A stretch of DNA of 64,000 bases from Halobaculum rubrum. Lineage in GTDB: Archaea > Halobacteriota > Halobacteria > Halobacteriales > Haloferacaceae. The notes below the pieces were generated by a model, which worked only from the letters and a program-made list of their open reading frames with translations, searched no databases and was not told where the DNA came from. Of the stretch, positions 17,014-25,363 are shown in pieces. How positions within the stretch are numbered: position 1 is the first letter of the stretch; every line of letters starts with the position of its first letter. Both the position numbers and the translations under genes were made by a program. The DNA is taken from positions 2,666,001 through 2,730,000 of the forward strand of contig NZ_CP082284.1 of NCBI RefSeq assembly GCF_019880225.1, in the 5' to 3' direction.

Positions 17014-19467
17014 TCACTGCGGCGGCTGAAGTGCGGCGTCGACGAGTCCCTCCAGTTCCGCGTGGCGACGCTGTAGGACCGCCTCACCCTCGGTCGTTGT
17101 GACGTATCTGTCACTGCGCCCGGCGCTGACCTTGTTGACCAGGCCGGCGTCCCGGAGCGTGTCGAGGTCGGGGTACAACTGGCCGTGGTTGAGTTCCGTG
17201 CCGATCTGTTCCTCGTACCGATCGGTCAGCGCCAGTCCGTGTGCCTCGTCGAGGGTGTCAACGAAGTACAGCAGCAGCAGTTGACGCTCGGTGAGGTCCA
17301 CAGCGGTGGGATCCGATCGGCCGTCGTCTAACGGATCTGTCGATTTCGACGGTGCGGCGGGCTGGGGCTCCGACGATTCGTCGGTGCTCGCTGACCCGCC
17401 GAATCCGATGCTTGCAAGTCCCAGCGTGACTCCGGCGAAGACGAGTACGGGACCGCCCAGCGCGACGCTGTACGGCACATACTGCAGGAGAAGCGTCGGA
17501 TCGACGACGAGTGTGACGACCAGCAGTCCGAGGTAGCCGGCGGTTGCGCCGACGCCGCCGGTGTGGGCGACCGCAGCGACCCGATCGAGGAACGTCGGCG
17601 CCGGCGACGGATCGGGGTCCGGAAGCCGGTCGGTGAACGCGTGGCCGTCCAACTCCGACGGCCTCGCGTCGAGCGTGTCGGCGATGAACGTCCGACGCTG
17701 TGACGACGCGTGTGACAGCCGAACGGACTCGTACGCGAGCCGACCGGCGACGCGGTCCGCCCAGAACGCGACCGCCGCCGCAACGACGACCACGCGCAGG
17801 AGGGGTGATCCGACCGCCGAGACGACCGCTACCGCTGCTAGGACCACGCCGACCGCCGGGGCGAGCAGCCCCGCACCGTTCGCAGCCGTCGCGATCCGCC
17901 GCGATGGACGCCTCCTTGAGGCGTACAGGACGCCGCCGACGACCGGCAGCGCGATGCCGATTGTGTCGGTGATCGACGATCCGAGTGGGAGCGCAGCGAG
18001 GAGGAAGCTTCCGACGACGGTGATCACTGCAGCGATGCCCGCGACGACGCCGACGGTCACGACGCTGCCCACGAACTGCCGAGGGCCAGCCTTGATCGTC
18101 TCGGCGAGCGTCCGGTCGTCGTCGTACTCGAAGAACCCGTCCTCGACGGCCGACTCGACCTGTTCACGCAGCGCCGCCGTGGGTTTGGGGGCGTCGTCGT
18201 ACCGGACGTCGCCGTCGATCTGGAACACGACGAACTCGTTTCCGCCGTGTCGGTACCGGACGCGTGTGACGGGTATCTCGTCCACGGTCGTCTCCTCGCG
18301 GTACAGTCCGCCATCGGTTTCGGGGTCACGTCGCTCTCGCTCCGCTTCCCACCCGTCGTGCCCGGTGACGTGATCCGTGGGGACTGCCGTCGCATTTAGG
18401 TTGACCACGGTGTCCGTCTTGAACGACAGCGTCCCTTCGTGCGCCTCGACCAGTTCGCCGTGGCCCTCGCACGTGTCACACGTGACGCGGCCGTCCTCGC
18501 ACACGTCACACTCGACGTTCCCGGACTCGTCGCAGACGGTGCACCTGATCTCTCCCGTCTCGTCGCAGGTAGTACAGCGAACCTCTTCCGAGCCGTGGCA
18601 CCTCGAACAGCGTATCTGCCCCTCGCCGCCACACGTGTCGCAGTCCCGTTCGGCGGTCCCGCCGCACGCCTCACAGTCGTTGGACCCGTCCCCGCTGCAC
18701 TCCGGGCAGTCGCGTTCGACGTCTTCGACCCCCTCGCCGTCACACCGTGGGCAGTCGACGACCACCTCGCCGTCGCAGCCGTCACACTCGTCGTCGTCGC
18801 CGTCGCAGTCGGGGCACTTGATCGCGCTCCGCCCGTCACAACGGGGGCACTGGTGTTCCGACGTGAGCGTCCCGGTCGAGTCGCAGTTCTGGCACTCCTC
18901 GGTCCCGGTCCCGTCACAGACGTCGCACCCGAGGGTGCCACTCGTGCACTCGGGACACTCCTCGATGGCGTCGCCGTCGCACTCGGGACACGTCTTCCTC
19001 GTCTCCCCGTCGCACTCCGGGCAGGTTCGCTCCTTGTCCCCGCCGCAGGTGCGACACGTGTGTTTCTCCGTTCCGTTGCACCGGTTGCAGGTCTCCCGCC
19101 CGCTCCCGGTACATCGTCCACACTCGCGTGCCGGCCGTCCGTGCTCGACGTACGGAACCTCGGCGTCCGTGAATCCGGTGGGTGCGTCGTCGTACCTGGA
19201 TTCGAACCCACGCCGAGAGGCGACGAGTCCCTCGTACTTCGGCGCCGGGAACGACGACCGATTCGCGGCGTCCGGGTCGTTCGCCGTCAGCGTCCGCCTC
19301 ACGCGCCGTTCGACGAGTTCGCTCTCGCTTTCGATCACCGTCGCCGCGGAGACGCCGGAGTCGACGTCGGGGTCGCTCGCCAGTTCCGTAAGCACCGACT
19401 GGGGCTCCGGGAAGCCGTCCCAGTCGCGCTCGTCGTCGAACAGGTCCTCACTCACGGCCCTGCGCAC
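17014..19467 (-). CDS. Cysteine-array (DnaJ-type zinc motifs) membrane protein with PadR-like domain
   Basis: No function is known to me. The 817-residue product has four parts. Residues 1-115 are acidic. Residues 116-333 hold 20 CxxC motifs (40 cysteines) spaced 8-15 residues apart, several in the DnaJ form CxxCxGxG (for example CGRCTGSG, CDVCDGTG, CPRCDGEG); they could bind up to ten zinc ions. After a soluble domain (~335-465), about six or seven hydrophobic segments fill 465-690. Residues 725-810 form a PadR-like winged helix (NHGQLYPDLDTLRDAGLVNK, RYVTTTEGEAVL). The start may be GTG 19467 or GTG 19455 (SEDLFDDERD). A monocistronic gene between two operons. The combination suggests a membrane-bound sensor or chaperone-linked regulator; this is inference. 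Confidence 0.85.
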   Translation of the reverse strand: MRRAVSEDLFDDERDWDGFPEPQSVLTELASDPDVDSGVSAATVIESESELVERRVRRTLTANDPDAANRSSFPAPKYEGLVASRRGFESRYDDAPTGFTDAEVPYVEHGRPARECGRCTGSGRETCNRCNGTEKHTCRTCGGDKERTCPECDGETRKTCPECDGDAIEECPECTSGTLGCDVCDGTGTEECQNCDSTGTLTSEHQCPRCDGRSAIKCPDCDGDDDECDGCDGEVVVDCPRCDGEGVEDVERDCPECSGDGSNDCEACGGTAERDCDTCGGEGQIRCSRCHGSEEVRCTTCDETGEIRCTVCDESGNVECDVCEDGRVTCDTCEGHGELVEAHEGTLSFKTDTVVNLNATAVPTDHVTGHDGWEAERERRDPETDGGLYREETTVDEIPVTRVRYRHGGNEFVVFQIDGDVRYDDAPKPTAALREQVESAVEDGFFEYDDDRTLAETIKAGPRQFVGSVVTVGVVAGIAAVITVVGSFLLAALPLGSSITDTIGIALPVVGGVLYASRRRPSRRIATAANGAGLLAPAVGVVLAAVAVVSAVGSPLLRVVVVAAAVAFWADRVAGRLAYESVRLSHASSQRRTFIADTLDARPSELDGHAFTDRLPDPDPSPAPTFLDRVAAVAHTGGVGATAGYLGLLVVTLVVDPTLLLQYVPYSVALGGPVLVFAGVTLGLASIGFGGSASTDESSEPQPAAPSKSTDPLDDGRSDPTAVDLTERQLLLLYFVDTLDEAHGLALTDRYEEQIGTELNHGQLYPDLDTLRDAGLVNKVSAGRSDRYVTTTEGEAVLQRRHAELEGLVDAALQPPQ

Positions 19468-19592
19468 CCCCGTCGAACGTCCCCGATCCTTTCATCTTGT
19501 ATACCACCGATCGGTCAACCGACTTAAACTAACCCTCTGCGTTCAGGTCCGGAGCATCACTGTACGGGACGGCCCCTCGACGCCGCACGCGG

Positions 19593-21209
19593 TTACAACC
19601 GCTCGGCGACGTGGTCGGCCGCCTTCAGCGACAGCGCCGCGATGGTGAGCGTCGGGTTCATCGCGCCGCCCGTCACGAACACCGAACTCCCGGCGAGCGT
19701 GAGGTTCGCGAGGTCGTGCGTCCGCAACTGCGGATTCACGACGCTCTCGGCGGGGTCGGTGCCCATCCGTGTCGTCCCCATGTGATGGTAGGCGGGTCCT
19801 GTGTTCTCGGGACCGACCGTCCACCCGATGTCGACGCCCAACTGCACCAGCACCGCACGCTGGATCTCGTTGGCGCGCTCGATGGTCCGCCTGGTCGTCC
19901 CGTCGACTCCCCACACCACGTCCGGAACCGGGTTCCCGTGATCGTCCGTCCGCGAGCGGTCCAGCCGGATCCGGTTCTCCCGCCGGGGAAGCTGCTCGAC
20001 GAGCGCGCCCATCGCGACGTGGGTTCCGTACCCCTCGCGGATCTCCGCGAGCAACTCGTCGCCGAAGCTGTCCGCGGTGAGGGCGATGTCCGCCGGGGCC
20101 GGCCCCGCGTAGTTGAGGAACTCCAGCTTGATCGCGGTGCGGGAGTCGTCCGGCCGGTCGTAGAACTGGTGGCTCTCGGTGGTGTTGAAGCCGACGTGCT
20201 TCTGGCGCGTGGGCTCCTCGAGGGTGCCGCCCATCCCCGCGAACAGGTGGTCCATGAAGTACCGGCCGACCAGCCCCGAGGAGTTCGCGAGGCCGTTCGG
20301 GTACGCCTCGCTCTCGGAGAGCAAGAGCAGTCGCGGCGTCTCCACGCCGCCGGCGGCGACGACGAACTCGCGGGCCTCCTGTCGGTGTTCCTCGCCGTCG
20401 GGCGTCGCGTACACCGCTGCGGTGACGTGGTCGCCGTCGTGGTCGAGTCGCTGGACGGGGACCCGGTCGAGGACGCGCGCCCCGTTCGCCTCCGCGATGT
20501 CGATGTGGCGGGTCGCGTCGTACTTCGCGCCGGAGGGGCAGACCGGCTTACAGGTGCCGTAGCCGACGCACGCACTCGCCTCGCCGGTCGGCTCGGAGTT
20601 GCGCGCGTTCGGCACCGAGTGGGTGGCGAGGCCGACGGCCTCGCACGCCTCCGCGAACAGCGAGTCCGAGTACGACGGCGGGAACGCCGGCAACGGGTGT
20701 GGTTCCTCCCTGGGCGGCGCGAACGGATCGTCCGAGGCGCCCGAGACTGACAGTTCGTCCTCGGCGGCGGCGTAGTACGGCCTGAGGTCGTCGTAGTCGA
20801 TGGGCCAGTCGTCGCCCAGTCCGACCGACGAGCGGAGCTCGAAGTCCTGCTCGTGCATTCGCATCACCATCCCCTGCCAGTGGAGCGTGGTCCCGCCGAT
20901 CCCTTTCACGCGGGCGGCGTTGAGGGGATACTCCCGGTCGCCGGTGCTGCTGTAGGCGTCGCGCTCGGGGTCGGTGTCCCACACCGGCGCGTCGGTGCCC
21001 GGCCGAAGGTGTCGCTCCATGCGATCGATCCGGTCGTCGGGGTCGAACCGCGGCCCCGCGTCCAACACGACGACCTCGTGGCCCGCCGCGGACAGTTCGG
21101 CGGCGACGAGCGCGCCCGCCGGCCCCGCGCCGACGACGCAGACGTCCGCCCGCGGCGACGGCGTCCGATCGACACCCTCGTCGTCGCTGTCGGCTTCGTC
21201 GGCACTCAT
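19593..21209 (-). CDS. GMC-family FAD oxidoreductase (sugar/alcohol dehydrogenase type)
   Basis: A 538-residue flavoenzyme. The FAD-binding start is VCVVGAGPAGALVAAELSAAG at ~23-43, followed by VLDAGPRFDPD, the GMC signature region RVKGIGGTTLHWQG, and a C-terminal YHHMGTTRMGTD...GGAMNPTLTIAALSLKAAD. A short cysteine motif (CVGYGTCKPVCPSG) is typical of gluconate/sorbitol-dehydrogenase-type large subunits. The start overlaps the stop of the 190-residue Tat protein by 4 bp (ATGA), giving a two-gene unit like the large and small subunits of gluconate 2-dehydrogenase. The cytochrome subunit of that enzyme is absent. Electron acceptor and substrate are unknown. Confidence 0.87.
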   Translation of the reverse strand: MSADEADSDDEGVDRTPSPRADVCVVGAGPAGALVAAELSAAGHEVVVLDAGPRFDPDDRIDRMERHLRPGTDAPVWDTDPERDAYSSTGDREYPLNAARVKGIGGTTLHWQGMVMRMHEQDFELRSSVGLGDDWPIDYDDLRPYYAAAEDELSVSGASDDPFAPPREEPHPLPAFPPSYSDSLFAEACEAVGLATHSVPNARNSEPTGEASACVGYGTCKPVCPSGAKYDATRHIDIAEANGARVLDRVPVQRLDHDGDHVTAAVYATPDGEEHRQEAREFVVAAGGVETPRLLLLSESEAYPNGLANSSGLVGRYFMDHLFAGMGGTLEEPTRQKHVGFNTTESHQFYDRPDDSRTAIKLEFLNYAGPAPADIALTADSFGDELLAEIREGYGTHVAMGALVEQLPRRENRIRLDRSRTDDHGNPVPDVVWGVDGTTRRTIERANEIQRAVLVQLGVDIGWTVGPENTGPAYHHMGTTRMGTDPAESVVNPQLRTHDLANLTLAGSSVFVTGGAMNPTLTIAALSLKAADHVAERL

Positions 21210-21778
21210 CGCTCGGGTCCCTCCCGGTAGGATCGGGTTCCGCCGGGATGGCCCGGCGGGTTCTCCAGCCCCGCCAGCGACGCGCCGGTCGGCGAAGCGT
21301 ACAGCGCGAACAGCAGTTCGTTCACGAGGTAGTGGCGAACTCGCTGCGGCTCGGTTCCGTCGGGATCGGGGTCGACGTCGTCGACGCTCATCACGTCTAG
21401 CGCCTCCGCGCGGTCCTCGCTCGACAGGTCGACGTACTGCGTCCCGTATAACCCCACAGCGTAGTCGTCGAGCGTCGCCACCGCCTCGGAGACCTCGCGG
21501 GCGTATGCGGTATCGCCGTCGATCCGGCCGCCGGTGTAGGTGCGGACGAATTCGTCGACGCCGCCGACGGCCGACGGATACACCGCGCGTGCGACCGCGA
21601 CCAGCGTCGCACGCTCGTGATCTCCCACCGCACCGTTACCTCGAGTCTCACGCTCGGGGTCGTCGGTAGCCCCGCTGTCGGTAGCGTCGCCGCCCGCGAC
21701 CGGCGCACCACAGCCGGCGAGGGAGCCGACGCCCGCTGTCGACAGCGCGACCAACGCGTCGCGACGGGATAGCTCCAT
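21206..21778 (-). CDS. Gluconate 2-dehydrogenase subunit 3-like Tat lipoprotein
   Basis: The 190-residue product starts MELSRRDALVALSTAGVGSLAGC, a Tat signal with lipobox Cys. Residues ~50-180 resemble the small subunit 3 family of membrane GMC dehydrogenases (ERATLVAVARAVYPSAVGGV, VRHYLVNELLFALYASPTGAS). Such subunits help export the FAD subunit, which lacks its own signal, by hitchhiking on the Tat pathway. It is the first gene of the pair with the GMC oxidoreductase. An iron-box-like palindrome sits 12-25 bp ahead of its ATG. Confidence 0.8.
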   Translation of the reverse strand: MELSRRDALVALSTAGVGSLAGCGAPVAGGDATDSGATDDPERETRGNGAVGDHERATLVAVARAVYPSAVGGVDEFVRTYTGGRIDGDTAYAREVSEAVATLDDYAVGLYGTQYVDLSSEDRAEALDVMSVDDVDPDPDGTEPQRVRHYLVNELLFALYASPTGASLAGLENPPGHPGGTRSYREGPER

Positions 21779-21789
21779 TCGGCCGCTGA

Positions 21790-21803
21790 TTAGGCCAACC
21801 TAA
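21790..21803. promoter_or_regulatory. Iron-box-like palindrome (putative DtxR-family operator), GMC operon
   Basis: TTAGGCCAACCTAA lies 12-25 bp upstream of the Tat subunit start. It is the exact reverse complement of the site at 16913-16926. A second perfect 14-mer copy in front of a different transcription unit makes chance unlikely and points to joint control by an iron-responsive repressor. Confidence 0.6.
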
Positions 21804-21866
21804 ACAAGAGGGTTGCGCTCTCCCGACGGGGCGCCAGTCGGAACCCACTCGGCGGACGTTCGAGTC

Positions 21867-22352
21867 TCACTCGTCGACGAGTGCGTCGACGAGCGATCCC
21901 TCCGAATACGACGACAGCGCGCGCGCGTCGTCGTACAGCGTTTCGATCACGTACGTGGAGTTCGTCCGCTCGACGGCCGGGATCCGCTCGAACTCCCGAA
22001 GCAGTCGGCCGACCGCCTCGTCGTCGGGCAGGTGTGCGATCGCGACGAAGTCAGTCTCGCCCATCGTCGACAACAGCGTCGTCACGCCCTCGATCTCGGT
22101 GATCGTCGACGCGACGTCCGCGTGTTCGCCGGCGTAGTCGGCGAGCACCTCGACGAGCACCGTCACGCCCAGTCCGAGCGCGTCGAGGTCGATATCGTAC
22201 AGGTCGTTCGTGATCACGCCGGCATCCCGGAGGTTGTTCAGCCGGTAGTGCACCGTCGAGACGGGGACCCCGGTCCGCTCGCTGATCCGCTCCGGGCTGC
22301 CGGTCTCCAGGTCGGCGATCGCCTTCAGGATGCGAACGTCGCGCTCGTCCAT
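21867..22352 (-). CDS. Lrp/AsnC-family transcriptional regulator
   Basis: A 161-residue regulator. The N-terminal helix-turn-helix covers ~1-60 (MDERDVRILKAIADLETGSP, then ERISERTGVPVSTVHYRLNN). The C-terminal RAM-like domain covers ~70-150 (VLVEVLADYAGEHADVASTI). The ATG at 22352 was chosen because the 78-residue upstream extension reads as non-coding and contains the promoter. It is divergent from an EamA transporter across a 167-bp AT-rich gap, so it may control that transporter as well as itself. The ligand, perhaps an amino acid, is unknown. Confidence 0.88.
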   Translation of the reverse strand: MDERDVRILKAIADLETGSPERISERTGVPVSTVHYRLNNLRDAGVITNDLYDIDLDALGLGVTVLVEVLADYAGEHADVASTITEIEGVTTLLSTMGETDFVAIAHLPDDEAVGRLLREFERIPAVERTNSTYVIETLYDDARALSSYSEGSLVDALVDE

Positions 22353-22519
22353 ACCGTCTCCCCCGCCGGCAAGCCTGATAGTTCCATCCGCTCCCCACGG
22401 CCGGGGCCGAGTCGATTCTCGTTCGACGACGACGATCATTTCTGAGAGATAACTCCGACAAGTGTCGGAACGAGTAGTAGCGCTTATCAACACAAACTCA
22501 TCTAATTGGATTAGAAACA

Positions 22520-23461
22520 ATGAATTTGCGATCAGCTTGGAGCCAAGTGCCGATGACTGGAATGATATTCGTTCTCCTTGCGACACTGTGGGGCGGATCG
22601 TTCGTCGCTATCGAGGCTGGGGTGAAAGAGTGGCCGCCGTTGCTGTTCGCGGCGATCAGGTACGACCTCGCCGGAGCGGTCGTGCTGGCGGTCGCCGTCG
22701 TCCGCCGCGGTCGTGTGCTCCCACGGACACGTGGGGACCTCGCGGCGGTCGCGAGCGTCGCGGTGTTCGTCATCTTCGCCCACCACGCGCTGTTGTACGT
22801 CGGACAGGGGACGGTTCCCGGTCCCGTCGCATCGGCGGTCGTCGCGCTGTCACCGGTGGTGACGGCGCTGCTCGCGCCGGCTCTGCTCGACGCCGGTCGA
22901 CTCGCCCCGATCCAGTACGTGGGTGTCGCCGTCGGGTTCCTCGGTGTCGTCGCGGTGACCGATCCCGGGTCCGCGGGCGGCATCCCGGCGACCGGGACAC
23001 TGCTGGTGTTCGGCGCGACCGTCGCGTTCGCCCTCGGAACGATCCTGCTGCGCCGTGTCCGGCCGACGATCTCCGCGGCCGGCCTGCAGGGATGGGGGAT
23101 GGTGACGGGCGCGGTCCTGCTCCACGGCGGGAGCCTCGCGCTCGGCGAGTCACAGACGGTCGCCGTCTCGCCGATCGGGCTGGCGACGCTCGGGTTTCTG
23201 GTCGTCGGCCCCGGCGTGATCGCGTTCGTCCTGTACTTCCGACTGCTCGACTCGGTCGGGGCGACCCGGACGATGCTCGTCGGCTACCTCGAACCGATCG
23301 CGGCCGCCGGCCTCTCGTTTGCGCTGTTCGGCTACGTACCGACGGACGGCGCCGTGGTCGGCTTCCTTCTCGTGCTCGGCGGCTTCGCGCTCGTCGAGGG
23401 GCACGCCCTCCGCGCTGCCGCCGGCGGTGCAGTCGGGCAACTCCGTGCGGCACTCCCGTGA
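22520..23461 (+). CDS. EamA/DMT-superfamily transporter
   Basis: A 313-residue inner-membrane protein with ten helices in two EamA repeats. The first begins MIFVLLATLWGGSFVAIEAG and the second near residue 150 (TLLVFGATVAFALGTILLRR). The motif YLEPIAAAGLSFALFGYVPT near the end is typical of drug/metabolite exporters. The ATG at 22520 follows an AT-rich leader (ATTGGATTAGAAACAATG). The divergent Lrp-type regulator suggests an amino acid or related metabolite as cargo; this is inference. Confidence 0.85.
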   Translation: MNLRSAWSQVPMTGMIFVLLATLWGGSFVAIEAGVKEWPPLLFAAIRYDLAGAVVLAVAVVRRGRVLPRTRGDLAAVASVAVFVIFAHHALLYVGQGTVPGPVASAVVALSPVVTALLAPALLDAGRLAPIQYVGVAVGFLGVVAVTDPGSAGGIPATGTLLVFGATVAFALGTILLRRVRPTISAAGLQGWGMVTGAVLLHGGSLALGESQTVAVSPIGLATLGFLVVGPGVIAFVLYFRLLDSVGATRTMLVGYLEPIAAAGLSFALFGYVPTDGAVVGFLLVLGGFALVEGHALRAAAGGAVGQLRAALP

Positions 23462-23480
23462 GTGGCCGAGACCAGACTGA

Positions 23481-23850
23481 GTTCGGACCTTCTTGATCGG
23501 GATCGACAGGGCCTCGTGGTCCGTGCTCGACCCGTTGCGTGCGGATGGAGTACTGCCGACGCTCGGCTCACTGTTCGACCGCTTTGCAGTCGGCGATCTG
23601 GAGTCACAGCTTCCCCCGTGGTCACCCAGCGCGTGGCCGTCGCTGTACACCGGTGTTAACCCCGGCAATCACGGGGTATTCGACCTCATCAGCTTCGACG
23701 GCTACGACTGGGACCTCGTCGACCGCGGCGACGTGCACGAGCACGCGATATGGGAACTGCTGGACCAGCGCGGGCTTCGAAGCGTCGAGGTGAACGTCCA
23801 GGTGACCGATCCTCCACGGCCGATCGACGGCGCGCTCGTCCCCGGCTGGA
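23481..23850 (+). pseudogene. 5' fragment of an alkaline-phosphatase-superfamily gene
   Basis: The reading frame TFLIGIDRASWSVLDPLRAD, then WSPSAWPSLYTGVNPGNHGVFDL and RSVEVNVQVTDPPRPIDGALVPG, is the N-terminal ~120 residues of a type I phosphodiesterase/nucleotide pyrophosphatase-like protein. The expected start codon position reads GTT (23481), although a TTG lies at 23493, and the metal-site motif has Arg in IGIDRAS where the family usually has Gly. The homology stops near 23850. Beyond that the same frame is only the antisense of a minus-strand gene remnant. The rest of the phosphatase (normally ~400 or more residues) is missing, so this is a decayed fragment. Confidence 0.7.
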
Positions 23851-24580
23851 CTGTCACGTTCTCCCTCACGACGGTCTCGTTGAACAGCGGCACCCCGACC
23901 GTCGTCGACCCTGCCGCACGCCTGTCATTATGCACCACCGCGGTGAACGTGATCACCTCGCGGGCGTCGACCACGGTTGCGCTCGCATCCAACCCGGTGA
24001 CCGAGACGTTCGGCCGCGGCGGCGTCACGTTCACCAGGAACCGCTCGGTGCGGTCGACCTCGACCGAGTGCACGCCGGAGTCGTCGAACGTCCAGGTGAA
24101 TCTGACCGTTCGGCTCTGATTCGGTTCGAGGGTGAACTGGCGGGAATCCACCCGTTCGCCGTCGATCTCGAACTCGATCGTCTTCGTCCCGGAGCCGTTT
24201 CCGACGTTTCGGACCGACGCCGTCGTGACGAGGGTGTCGCCGGTCACGAGGTCCGTGTCGCTGACGGTCACCGTCACGTTCGTGTACTCCGGCTCGGGGT
24301 CCGTCGGGGGCACATCCTCCGCGTCGTCATCGGAGGTATCGCCGGTGGTCTCACCCGACGCACCGCCCGGGCTCCCGCCGGTGGCACCACCGGCAGTCCC
24401 TCCCGAGGGCCCACCGGACGAGCCGCCGGTGTTCCCACCCGAGGAGACGACCCGCGTCAGCGAGGGCGGCCACCACGCCAGCGAGTACTCGCGACCGGTC
24501 GAAACGCTGGTCGTCAGCTTCGGGACGGAGCCGACGATGCACGGCGTCGACGCGCCGGTGCTCGAGTTGACGCTCTGACG
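23845..24580 (-). pseudogene. Remnant of a CARDB-domain surface protein gene
   Basis: The minus frame encodes a Gly/Ser/Thr-rich linker (GGNTGGSSGGPSGGTAGG) then two CARDB-like beta repeats: YTNVTVTVSDTDLVTGDTLV with VRNVGNGSGTKTIEFEIDGE, and NVSVTGLDASATVVDAREVI with NVTVQPGTSAPS. The frame runs straight into the antisense of the phosphatase fragment near 23845-23850, so the C-terminus is gone. No start or signal peptide is visible upstream; the 5' side abuts the ferredoxin gene. Two unrelated truncated genes therefore face each other at one junction. Linkers and CARDB repeats are typical of haloarchaeal cell-surface proteins. Confidence 0.6.
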
Positions 24581-24600
24581 CGGCCGTCCGCGCCGCTCCG

Positions 24601-25338
24601 TCAGTCGTCGGCCCGCGCCCGTTCGAACCGGTCGGCCGGGAGACGAAGGTCGTCGAGCCCCGGGAGGTGCTTGACGTTGAAGATCACCCGGAGCGTCTCG
24701 GAGATCGGACGACCGATACACGAGAGGCGAAAGCCCCGCTCCACCAGGTCATCGGTGAGCACGTTGTCGACGGTGCTGTCGAGTTCCCCCTCGACGACCG
24801 CGACGGCGCAGTTCGCACAGGCGCCGCCGCGGCAGGCGAACGGCCACGCGAACCCGCGTTGTTCGGCCGCTTCCAGCAGCGTCTCCCCCGGTTCCGCGAG
24901 GAACAGTCCGTAGTCGTCCGGATCGAGGTCGGCACTCGACGCCGCCTCGAAGAGATCGGGATCGTCGATGTCCCACCCGTGGTCGGCGACGACATCGTAG
25001 TTCAGATACTCGACGCGGGTGGTCGTCAGCGGTCGGTCACCCGTTTCCCCGCCACGCTCCCCGTCGGTCTGCCCGGTCGGGTCCGACTGTGCGTCGGCAC
25101 CCGGGCTTGCCGGCGGTGATTCTCCCTGTGGGTCGGCTGCCCCATCGGCTCCCACGTCATCCGGCGCGATAGCGGCCCCCGAGATCACCGCCTCGTACGC
25201 TTCCCGAACGCGCTGAAACTCCTCGGCGGATCCGCCTCGGTCCGGGTGGGCCTCCTTCACGCTCCGCCGGTAGGCCCGTTCGATCTCCGTATCGTCGGCG
25301 TCGGCGTCGAGCCCCAGTACGTCGTACGGAGAATCCAC
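24601..25338 (-). CDS. J-domain / 2Fe-2S ferredoxin fusion protein
   Basis: A 245-residue protein. Residues 1-55 are a J domain (YDVLGLDADADDTEIERAYR, HPD at 31-33), the part that stimulates Hsp70. A low-complexity linker (56-103) follows. Residues 108-235 form a halophilic plant-type ferredoxin with cluster cysteines Cys169, Cys174, Cys177 and Cys207 (CRGGACANCAV and LSCIG) and the acidic insert YLNYDVVADHGWDIDDPDLF. The fusion may place an Fe-S carrier at a chaperone for cluster assembly or repair; this is inference. A solitary gene flanked by two pseudogenes. Its domain order is complete and all four ligands are present, so it is likely functional. Confidence 0.88.
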   Translation of the reverse strand: MDSPYDVLGLDADADDTEIERAYRRSVKEAHPDRGGSAEEFQRVREAYEAVISGAAIAPDDVGADGAADPQGESPPASPGADAQSDPTGQTDGERGGETGDRPLTTTRVEYLNYDVVADHGWDIDDPDLFEAASSADLDPDDYGLFLAEPGETLLEAAEQRGFAWPFACRGGACANCAVAVVEGELDSTVDNVLTDDLVERGFRLSCIGRPISETLRVIFNVKHLPGLDDLRLPADRFERARADD

Positions 25339-25363
25339 GAACAGCCGTACGGTCGTGCGGGTT

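Noticed and set aside
19185-19215. Sequence GGATTCGAACCC, like the T-loop of a tRNA on the minus strand
   Set aside because: It lies inside the coding frame of the cysteine-array protein (RRGFESRYDD), and no acceptor, D-arm or anticodon stem can be built around it.
22353-22586. Longer N-terminus for the Lrp regulator
   Set aside because: The extension contains promoter-like AT-rich DNA and no Lrp similarity; ATG 22352 begins the domain.
24132-24578. Plus-strand frame over the CARDB remnant (149 codons)
   Set aside because: It has good third-position GC at its end but otherwise reads Ser/Pro/Val noise; the minus frame shows CARDB repeats.
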